Origin: JAVBOV01 sp031550205
Lineage (GTDB): Bacteria; Pseudomonadota; Alphaproteobacteria; RF32; CAG-239
Assembly: GCA_031550205.1 (NCBI GenBank)
Contig: JAVBOV010000014.1
Coordinates: 1-16,665, forward strand
Length of the DNA: 16,665 nt
Direction: 5' to 3'
In this document: piece by piece, positions 11,696 to 16,665 of the stretch
How the letters are laid out: every line of letters starts with the position of its first letter
How positions within the stretch are numbered: position 1 is the stretch's first letter
Position numbers and translations under genes: made by a program
The notes under the pieces: generated by a model
What the model was told of the DNA's origin: nothing
The model's database searches: none
The model's input: only the letters and a program-made list of their open reading frames with translations

Positions 11696-13030
11696 CTACC
11701 CCTTATACGGAGTGGCCAAGATTTTTTCCAATGCGGCATAACACTCTTCTAAGGTGGTTTTTTCATTCTTACCCTGCGCCAGAAAAGCCTCTATCATCGG
11801 ATAATAAAAGATTGCCTCATCAACCTCGCGGTTGGAGCCTTTTTTATAGGCGCCAAGGCGGATAAGTTCGGCCATGTCCTCATATGAAGATATATACTTT
11901 CTGGCCTTATAAACAAGGTCGTTTTCCTCTTTGGTGTTGCAATCTGGCATTACGCGGGAAACTGAACGCAAAATGTTGATGGCCGGGTAACGGTTGCGCT
12001 CGGCAATGGAGCGGTCTAAAACAATGTGGCCGTCGAGAATCGAGCGGACAGCGTCAGAAATCGGCTCATTATGGTCGTCGCCGTCAACCAGCACCGTAAA
12101 AATGCCGGTGATGGTGCCGTTGCCCTGCCCAGGGCCGGCGCGCTCTAAAAGGCGCGGCAGTTCCGAGAACACGCTTGGGGTATATCCCTTGGAAGCCGGA
12201 GGCTCGCCAACGCTTAAGGCAATTTCGCGCTGAGCCATGGCAAAACGGGTGACCGAATCCATCATGCAGAGCACGTTTTTGTTTATGTCTCTAAAAAATT
12301 CTGCCACGGCCAGAGTCACATATGCGGCCTGGCGGCGCATCAGCGGGCTTTCATCAGAGGTGGCAAGAACCATGACCGATTTTTTTAAGCCGCTTTCGCC
12401 CAAAACGTCTTCAATAAACTCTTTGGCTTCTCTTCCGCGCTCGCCAATCAGCCCGATGATGGAGATATCAGCGTTAGAGTGGCGCGCCATCATTGACATT
12501 AGGGTGGATTTTCCCACCCCGGAGCCGGCAAAAACCCCCATACGCTGGCCTTTGCACATGGTGAGGAAGGTGTTGACGGCGCGGACGCCGGTGTCAACCT
12601 TGCCCTTAACACGGTCGCGGAACTGAGCCGGCGGCGGAGAAGATTTGATGAAATATGGTTTATCGCCTTTGATAAGCGGACCATGGCCGTCTATCGGCTC
12701 GCCAAAGGCGTTAATGATGCGGCCGAGCCAGGAGATATGCGGATAAATTACCGGAGAGGCGTTTTCAACCTCAACCTTGCAGCCGGGAGCCACGCCCTCG
12801 GTTGAACCATAGGGCATTAGGAGTAGTTTGTCTTCTTTGAAGCTGACCAGTTCGCAGGGAATCTTTTTGCAATGAACGCTTAAAATATTGCAGCGATCGC
12901 CGATGCTGAGCTTGGTTCTGATGCCGCTGACCTCAATAAATAGGCCCTGTACAGCCGTTACCGAACCGTAATAACTTCCGGTGTCAATGTCGCAGATTTC
13001 ATTGATTATATTTGCAAATTTAACAGACAA
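11696..13030 (-). CDS. fliI: Flagellum-specific ATPase FliI
   Basis: The ATPase of the flagellar type III export apparatus, 444 aa from the TTG at 13030 (MSVKFANIINEI...). I prefer this start because GGGGGAG lies about 7 bp upstream and the length is then normal. The frame continues up to an ATG at 13066, but that codon lies in a palindromic repeat and would add residues of repeat sequence. Visible motifs are the N-terminal beta-barrel domain, Walker A AGSGVGKST (~168-176), GLIGERGREAKEFIED, Walker B VLCMMDSVTRFAMAQREI, and SVGEPPASKGYTPSVFSELPR, which is diagnostic of FliI/SctN-type ATPases. fliJ as partner makes the flagellar role more likely than virulence secretion. It is divergent from ctrA; CtrA controls many flagellar genes in this class. 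Confidence 0.93.
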   Translation of the reverse strand: MSVKFANIINEICDIDTGSYYGSVTAVQGLFIEVSGIRTKLSIGDRCNILSVHCKKIPCELVSFKEDKLLLMPYGSTEGVAPGCKVEVENASPVIYPHISWLGRIINAFGEPIDGHGPLIKGDKPYFIKSSPPPAQFRDRVKGKVDTGVRAVNTFLTMCKGQRMGVFAGSGVGKSTLMSMMARHSNADISIIGLIGERGREAKEFIEDVLGESGLKKSVMVLATSDESPLMRRQAAYVTLAVAEFFRDINKNVLCMMDSVTRFAMAQREIALSVGEPPASKGYTPSVFSELPRLLERAGPGQGNGTITGIFTVLVDGDDHNEPISDAVRSILDGHIVLDRSIAERNRYPAINILRSVSRVMPDCNTKEENDLVYKARKYISSYEDMAELIRLGAYKKGSNREVDEAIFYYPMIEAFLAQGKNEKTTLEECYAALEKILATPYKG

Positions 13031-13060
13031 TCTTCTTCTCCCCCAATAAGAAATAAAAAC

Positions 13061-13130
13061 CGTCATGCTGAACTTGTTTCAGCATCTCATCCTAATTATC
13101 AGGAGATGCTGAAACAAGTTCAGCATGACG
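13061..13130. repeat. Perfect 28-bp inverted repeat between fliI and ctrA
   Basis: Positions 13061-13088 and 13103-13130 are exact reverse complements, with a 14-bp centre. Each arm is itself a copy of the repeat seen at 3252-3283 (GCTGAA-CTTGT-TTCAGC with a GTCAT end). The element thus consists of two facing copies able to form a cruciform or a long RNA hairpin in the fliI leader. Confidence 0.92.
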
Positions 13131-13179
13131 CGTATATTTTTCTCCCCGCCCCAATCATATATGCATTTATTAATAATTG

Positions 13180-13194
13180 TTAACAAATATTTAA
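13180..13194. promoter_or_regulatory. CtrA box (TTAA-N7-TTAA) upstream of ctrA
   Basis: TTAA (13180-13183), seven bases, TTAA (13191-13194) fits the CtrA consensus exactly and lies ~73 bp before the ctrA ATG. Several more TTAA sites follow at 13200, 13208, 13215 and 13222, off the N7 spacing. In Caulobacter CtrA regulates its own promoters, so autoregulation is the natural reading. The region is AT-rich, which raises the chance of random matches. Confidence 0.6.
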
Positions 13195-13266
13195 AAAAGT
13201 TAACAGATTAAAATTTAAAGGTTAATATTGCCTCATTGATATAGACTATTTATAAGGATTTTAAAT

Positions 13267-13953
13267 ATGAGAGTTTTGCTTGTTGAAGATGATTATGCGG
13301 TTTCTCAAAGTATTGAAACCATGCTCAAAAAAGAGGGAATGATTATAGACACCACCGATTTGGGCGAAGACGGCCTTGAGATTGGCAAGCTTTATGATTA
13401 TGACATTATCGTTTTGGATTTGATGCTGCCGGATATGAACGGATATGAGGTTTTGAAGAGCCTGCGTTCATCCAAGGTCAACACTCCTGTTTTGATTCTT
13501 TCGGGGCTTTCCGAGCCGGACAAGAAGGTTAAGGGACTTGGCTTCGGCGCCGATGACTATTTGACCAAGCCGTTTGATAAATCTGAGCTGTTGGCGCGTA
13601 TTCATGCCGTGGTCAGACGTTCTAAGGGACATTCCAATTCGGTGATTAAGACCGGCAATGTTGAGGTTAATTTGGACACCCAGACCGTTAATGTGGCCGG
13701 CAAGGCTTTGCATTTGACCGGCAAGGAATATGGCATTATGGAGCTTTTGTCTTTGCGCAAGGGTTCAACCCTCAATAAAGACCAGTTCTTAAACCACCTC
13801 TATGGCGGCATTGATGAGCCGGAACTGAAGATTATTGACGTGTTTATCTGCAAGCTGCGCAAAAAGCTTGAGAAGGCATCAAACGGCAAGAATTATATCG
13901 AGACTGTTTGGGGCAGAGGATATGTTCTTAAAGATCCGGATGAAAAAAAATAA
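13267..13953 (+). CDS. ctrA: Cell-cycle response regulator CtrA
   Basis: A 228-aa OmpR-family regulator. The receiver domain (residues 1-~115) has the acidic pair Glu7/Asp8-Asp9, the phospho-acceptor Asp51 (VLDLMLPDMNG) and Lys101 (LTKPFD). The junction VVRRSKGHSNSVIKTG and the effector segment LTGKEYGIMELLSLRKG...FLNHLYGG...DEPELKIIDVFICKLRKKL...ETVWGRGYVL are close to identical to Caulobacter CtrA, which separates it from other OmpR proteins. CtrA is phosphorylated through CckA-ChpT and controls cell cycle, flagella and motility. The ATG has AAGGA 8 bp upstream. The C-terminus is DPDEKK and lacks the two terminal Ala residues that Caulobacter CtrA uses for ClpXP turnover, so proteolysis may differ. 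The gene is monocistronic: a terminator overlaps its stop region. Confidence 0.96.
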   Translation: MRVLLVEDDYAVSQSIETMLKKEGMIIDTTDLGEDGLEIGKLYDYDIIVLDLMLPDMNGYEVLKSLRSSKVNTPVLILSGLSEPDKKVKGLGFGADDYLTKPFDKSELLARIHAVVRRSKGHSNSVIKTGNVEVNLDTQTVNVAGKALHLTGKEYGIMELLSLRKGSTLNKDQFLNHLYGGIDEPELKIIDVFICKLRKKLEKASNGKNYIETVWGRGYVLKDPDEKK

Positions 13954-13989
13954 AAAAAAATAAGTGGGCAATTGCCCACTTATTTTTTT
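13954..13989. terminator. Perfect palindromic terminator after ctrA
   Basis: A perfect 36-bp palindrome centred between 13971 and 13972, with GTGGGCAATTGCCCAC as its core and seven A and seven T at the ends. It starts at the base after the ctrA stop and can act in both directions. Confidence 0.92.
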
Positions 13990-13994
13990 GGGTT

Positions 13995-14133
13995 TGTCAT
14001 TGCGAGCGCAGCACGGCAATCCAACCAGCAATAAAGCCAATTTGTCTTGGATCCCACGCAGATTTTATAATTTTCTGATCCGCACTCCTTGCAGTCGATG
14101 CGGGAAAATTATGAAATATGCTCTGGATGACAA
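13995..14133. repeat. Composite palindromic repeats between ctrA and the M23 gene
   Basis: Two repeats stand side by side. The first, 13996-14023, has GTCATTGCGAGC and GGCAATCCA ends with an ATTGC/GCAAT stem (13999-14003 with 14016-14020). The second, ~14043-14132, starts GTCTTGGATCC and ends CTGGATGAC, with an inner stem ATAATTTTC...CGCA pairing with TGCGGGAAAATTAT. No gene fits in this gap. Confidence 0.65.
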
Positions 14134-14141
14134 GTATGAAA

Positions 14142-15557
14142 TTATTGTTTTTTGGTTTCTGTTGTTGCGGCGGAGGCCAGTTGTTTTTCGGCGGCGGCGA
14201 ACATGCTGGGGTGAGAGGTTTTTACCTCAGCCACAACCTGTTTGAAGCTTTCAAAATCTTTGCCCTTCAGGTTCTCACTGGCTGAGGCCTTGATGGTGGC
14301 GGGGCTGACGCGGCGGCCGCCTTTGATTACCTCATAATGAAGGTGCGGGCCGGTAGAGTTGCCGGTATTGCCGACATAGGCAATTATTTGGCCTTGCTTT
14401 ACTCTGGTGCCGGGGCGGATGCCGCCGGCAAAGCGTTGCATGTGGCCATAAGCAGTGGAATATTCGGAATTGTGGCGAATTTTGATATAGTTGCCGTATC
14501 CGCCGTGCCATTGCGCCATTTGCACAATGCCGTCACCGGCGGCAAAAATCGGGGTTCCGCGCGGAGCGGCATAGTCTATGCCCCAGTGGATGCGAATGTC
14601 GCCATATATGGGATGGCGGCGGCGGCCAAACGGAGAGGTGACGCGAGCCTGACGGAAGGCCAGCGGCTTTCTATCAAGCGTTTTTTTCATGGCAAAGCCT
14701 TTTTCGTCGTAATAATCAACCGTGCCGGACTTGTCTTTGAAACGATATAAGGCAACCTTGTCTTTGCGCAGGGTTAAGGAAGCGTACAAAATATTGCCGG
14801 TTCTAATCAGTTCGCCCTCTTGGTTGATGTAGTTTTCATAAACCACCTCAAACTTATCGCCAAAGCGCACGTCGCGGCTGAAATCGATTGAGAAAGCAAA
14901 AATGTTGATGAAATCGGCAACAATGCCGCGAGGAATGCCTTGGTCCTGCATGGCAACGGAAAGATTGCCGGTGATGACGCCGGAGGCAGTGTTGACTTCT
15001 TCAACCAGCTCGTCTTTTTCAACGCGGGCGGCATAGGTGTTTTGTTCAGTTCTTTCAACAACCACACGCTCATCAGCGGCAAGGCTCACCACCATGCGGT
15101 TTAAGGAAATCAGTTTATTTTCGTCTTTGGTGTCGATTAAGGTTAAAAAGGCAACTTTTTGGCCAATTTTGAGGCGGCGCGGGTCATAAACCTTTTTAAG
15201 CTCGGCAAAAACCTCATTAGCCTGGTTATAATCCAGGCCGATGTTTTTTAAAATGCTGATAAAGGTGTCGCCGGAGGCAACTTCAATCTCTTGTTCAATG
15301 TTCTTTTCACGGGGAGAGAACTTTTCAAACAGAGAACGGATGTTGTCAATTGAGGTTTGGTTTTGAACGCCGGCCTGACGAGAAATGATATTTTCATGCA
15401 AATGAGCGGCATTAAACTCTTTTTTGGCAATGGAAGCATTGACCTCAGAGTTGCTGATGACGGCGATAACAACCACAAAAGCAATGACAAAAGCATAGCC
15501 GACAGCCATGAGTTTGCGCTTGTGTTTGTGGTTGATATATTTTTTTATAAATTTCAT
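14142..15557 (-). CDS. Membrane-anchored M23 family peptidoglycan endopeptidase
   Basis: A 471-aa murein hydrolase like MepM/NlpD-type M23 proteins, which cut peptide cross-links of the wall. A basic N-terminus (HKHKRK) and one TM helix (residues ~17-36) anchor it with a periplasmic body. Residues ~85-180 form an OapA/LysM-like region (IEVASGDTFISILKNIGL...). A middle domain follows. The LytM domain at ~305-415 has HWGIDYAAPRGTPI with zinc ligands His324 and Asp328, His372 (AYGHMQ), and HLHYEV with His405 (catalytic) and His407 (ligand). All catalytic residues are present, so it should be active rather than a degenerate activator. The tail is Ala/Lys-rich. The ATG at 15557 has no strong Shine-Dalgarno sequence. 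An AT-rich palindrome (15576-15600) lies in its leader. Confidence 0.92.
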   Translation of the reverse strand: MKFIKKYINHKHKRKLMAVGYAFVIAFVVVIAVISNSEVNASIAKKEFNAAHLHENIISRQAGVQNQTSIDNIRSLFEKFSPREKNIEQEIEVASGDTFISILKNIGLDYNQANEVFAELKKVYDPRRLKIGQKVAFLTLIDTKDENKLISLNRMVVSLAADERVVVERTEQNTYAARVEKDELVEEVNTASGVITGNLSVAMQDQGIPRGIVADFINIFAFSIDFSRDVRFGDKFEVVYENYINQEGELIRTGNILYASLTLRKDKVALYRFKDKSGTVDYYDEKGFAMKKTLDRKPLAFRQARVTSPFGRRRHPIYGDIRIHWGIDYAAPRGTPIFAAGDGIVQMAQWHGGYGNYIKIRHNSEYSTAYGHMQRFAGGIRPGTRVKQGQIIAYVGNTGNSTGPHLHYEVIKGGRRVSPATIKASASENLKGKDFESFKQVVAEVKTSHPSMFAAAEKQLASAATTETKKQ

Positions 15558-15630
15558 TCTTTGAGATATACCCCAAAAATATTTCGTTGTCGAATATTTT
15601 ATGCGGGATTAGTTAAAAAAAACATAATAC

Positions 15631-15659
15631 TTGGAAAAAGTGCCAAAAAGGAGTATAAT
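15631..15659 (+). promoter_or_regulatory. Sigma-70 promoter of the GNAT gene
   Basis: TTGGAA (15631-15636), a 17-bp spacer and a perfect TATAAT (15654-15659). The start of transcription would be near 15666, about 20 bp before the ATG at 15687. Confidence 0.8.
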
Positions 15660-15686
15660 CAGGGGTCTAAACAAGGAGTATTTAAA

Positions 15687-16151
15687 ATGTCAAAAGTAGA
15701 AATTGTTGAGATTAGCAGCAAATATATGCCGGAGATGATTGAGGCTCTGCAGGAAACCAATGCGTTTCATTATGACGGCTGCCCAACATATTTTATGAAG
15801 CCGAACAAAGACAATGATTCTGCATATTTAAGGTGGATTATGAGCACGTCTGATAACTTCGGCTATCTTGCGCTGGTCAACGGTAAGCTGGCCGGAATGA
15901 TTTTGTGCGGCCTGGTGGTTAAGAATAACTGCTATAAAAAAGTTTATTATATACACGATCTGGTGGTGAAAAGCGAATATAGAAGCCTGGGAATCGGCAA
16001 ATACCTGTGCAACAAACTCACCGAACAAGCCAAAAAAAACGGAATTAAGCATATTGAAGGGGAAGTATTTATGTTTAATGAAAATGCCATCGGATTTTAT
16101 AAAAAACTGGGCTATAAAACAGCCTCCACAGTCATGAGCCTGGATTTGTAG
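15687..16151 (+). CDS. GNAT family N-acetyltransferase
   Basis: A 154-aa acyl-CoA-dependent acetyltransferase. The ATG at 15687 is chosen because AAGGAG (15673-15678) lies 8 bp upstream and a promoter lies just before it; the frame remains open further upstream but overlaps the divergent M23 gene. GNAT motif A is clear: the strand VYYIHDLVVKSEYRS, then the pyrophosphate loop RSLGIGKYL (residues ~99-107, Q/RxxGxG/A), then the helix LCNKLTEQAKKNG. Motif B follows as FNENAIGFYKKLGYK (residues ~130-144). The acceptor cannot be told from sequence: a free metabolite, an antibiotic or a protein N-terminus are all possible. It is a single gene with its own terminator. Confidence 0.9.
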   Translation: MSKVEIVEISSKYMPEMIEALQETNAFHYDGCPTYFMKPNKDNDSAYLRWIMSTSDNFGYLALVNGKLAGMILCGLVVKNNCYKKVYYIHDLVVKSEYRSLGIGKYLCNKLTEQAKKNGIKHIEGEVFMFNENAIGFYKKLGYKTASTVMSLDL

Positions 16152-16196
16152 GGAGAATGATTATTGTTTTAGGCAGCTTGTCTCCGGTTAATTAAG

Positions 16197-16226
16197 AAAG
16201 TGCGGCCTTTATAGCCGCACTTTTTT
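16197..16226 (+). terminator. Intrinsic terminator of the GNAT gene
   Basis: AAAGTGCGGC (16197-16206) pairs perfectly with GCCGCACTTT (16214-16223) over CTTTATA, followed by further Ts. It lies 46 bp after the GNAT stop codon. Confidence 0.92.
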
Positions 16227-16246
16227 ATTTTCCTGCAAAAAAGTTC

Positions 16247-16275
16247 TTGCAATTATAAACAATGTTGTTTATAAA
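16247..16275 (+). promoter_or_regulatory. Sigma-70 promoter of tRNA-Asp
   Basis: TTGCAA (16247-16252), a 17-bp spacer and TATAAA (16270-16275), both one or two mismatches from consensus. The tRNA starts 14 bp after the -10 hexamer. Confidence 0.7.
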
Positions 16276-16289
16276 GTGTCTTGTTTTGT

Positions 16290-16366
16290 GGGGGTGTAGC
16301 TCAGTTGGTTAGAGTATCGGCCTGTCACGCCGAGGGTCGCGGGTTCGAGCCCCGTCACTCCCGCCA
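16290..16366 (+). tRNA. tRNA-Asp (anticodon GTC)
   Basis: A complete 77-nt tRNA with encoded CCA. The acceptor GGGGGTG (16290-16296) pairs with CACTCCC (one G-T). The anticodon stem TCGGC/GCCGA holds the loop CTGTCAC, giving anticodon GTC. The T-arm loop is the canonical TTCGAGC, and the discriminator is G. It has its own promoter and a terminator at 16380. A detached copy of its 3' end lies 194 bp downstream. Confidence 0.97.
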
Positions 16367-16471
16367 GATTAAACAATACAAAACCCACCTTTAACAGGTG
16401 GGTTTTGTTTTGTTTATGGCGGGCAGCCGGGGCTACGCAGCTAGGCTTGTAACGTTTGTTTTGTTTGCTGT
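16354..16471 (+). repeat. First copy of the 194-bp-period direct repeat (tRNA-Asp 3' end, terminator, flank)
   Basis: This copy starts inside the intact tRNA-Asp at GTCACTCCCGCCA and runs through the terminator into GGCGGGCAGCCGGGGCTACG. The first 72 bp (16354-16425) are identical to 16548-16619. The next ~44 bp are alignable with about six substitutions. Confidence 0.9.
16380..16406 (+). terminator. Intrinsic terminator of tRNA-Asp
   Basis: AAAACCCACCT (16380-16390) pairs perfectly with AGGTGGGTTTT (16396-16406) over TTAAC, and a T-rich tail follows. An identical copy is present at 16574-16600. Confidence 0.92.
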
Positions 16472-16509
16472 CGCAAAGTCACAAACTAACAAGACTCTCG
16501 CCTGTCGGC

Positions 16510-16537
16510 AAAATCGACCAATTCAATGGTCGATTTT
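16510..16537 (+). terminator. Perfect 11-bp hairpin with T-run before the detached tRNA-Asp tail
   Basis: AAAATCGACCA (16510-16520) pairs perfectly with TGGTCGATTTT (16527-16537) over ATTCAA, followed by TT-ACTTCAGT and the duplicated tRNA end. It corresponds in stem length, T-run and following ACTT to the hairpin at 2404-2430. Confidence 0.75.
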
Positions 16538-16547
16538 TTACTTCAGT

Positions 16548-16665
16548 GTCACTCCCGCCAGATTAAACAATACAAAACCCACCTTTAACAGGTGGGTTTT
16601 GTTTTGTTTATGGCGGGCATCCGGGGCTACGAAGCTATGATTGTAAAGTTTGATTTGTTTGCTTT
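16548..16665 (+). repeat. Second copy: detached tRNA-Asp 3' end with terminator, continuing past the window
   Basis: GTCACTCCCGCCA (16548-16560) repeats the acceptor 3' strand and CCA without any 5' tRNA half that could pair with it. The terminator (16574-16600) and flank are repeated as well. The copy runs to the window end, so further units may follow. Confidence 0.9.

Noticed and set aside
13031..13066. FliI start at the ATG 13066
   Set aside because: That ATG lies inside a palindromic repeat and lacks a ribosome binding site, whereas the TTG at 13030 has GGGGGAG at good spacing and gives a normal N-terminus.
15357..15686. N-terminal extension of the GNAT protein
   Set aside because: It would overlap the M23 gene on the other strand and precede the clear promoter and AAGGAG site of the 15687 start.
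16158..16196. Twelve-codon frame with a GGGAGA site after the GNAT gene
   Set aside because: Too short, and no independent support beyond one purine run.
16398..16640. Open frame across the tRNA-Asp repeat region
   Set aside because: It runs through a terminator and the duplicated tRNA tail and repeats its own sequence only because the DNA is repeated; no Shine-Dalgarno sequence.
16354..16665. Diversity-generating retroelement template/variable repeat pair
   Set aside because: The differences are not restricted to adenines of one copy, no coding frame uses the repeat, and no reverse transcriptase is in the window.

Overview
The window looks like a chromosomal segment of an AT-leaning alphaproteobacterium. 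The evidence is an apparent full-length CtrA (an OmpR-type regulator essentially restricted to Alphaproteobacteria), a TTAA-N7-TTAA CtrA box in front of it, a flagellar export pair fliI-fliJ beside it, an hflK-hflC-degP operon, and what looks like the tail of an alphaproteobacterial RNase E. I cannot name the genus. It has a Gram-negative envelope (OprB-type porin, BepA-like M48 protease, DegP, M23 hydrolase) and is probably flagellated.

Layout: 1-1751 holds the 3' end of a probable rne gene and a BepA-like M48/TPR protease. 1752-2825 is over 1 kb with no intact protein gene. It holds a broken tRNA-Glu copy, an intact tRNA-Glu(CTC), a detached tRNA-Glu 3' tail, hairpins and a degraded reading frame; 2495-2549 shows nothing recognisable. 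2826-4988 has a small membrane protein, a MmcQ/YjbR protein and a porin. 5096-8876 (minus strand) is a tight operon hflK-hflC-degP-holC joining membrane-protease control, periplasmic proteolysis and the chi subunit of DNA polymerase III. 9100-11148 (minus) has an unusual histidine-phosphatase-fold protein, two unknown small genes and an Fe-type superoxide dismutase. 11270-13030 (minus) is fliI-fliJ, divergent from ctrA at 13267-13953. 14142-15557 (minus) is a membrane-anchored M23 peptidoglycan hydrolase, followed by a GNAT acetyltransferase with a textbook sigma-70 promoter and by tRNA-Asp.

Two themes are not explained by the genes. First, both tRNA loci carry a detached copy of their own tRNA 3' end, about 194 or 225 bp downstream. 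Each is followed by a terminator hairpin and preceded by a perfect 11-bp hairpin, a T-run and ACTT; the Glu locus also carries a 5' tRNA fragment upstream. This repeated architecture is the best candidate here for an undescribed element. Second, most intergenic gaps hold short palindromic repeats, many ending in ATGAC, or C-rich hairpins, and four gene-start or intergenic regions carry 7-bp tandem repeats, one of which appears to supply a -35 hexamer.
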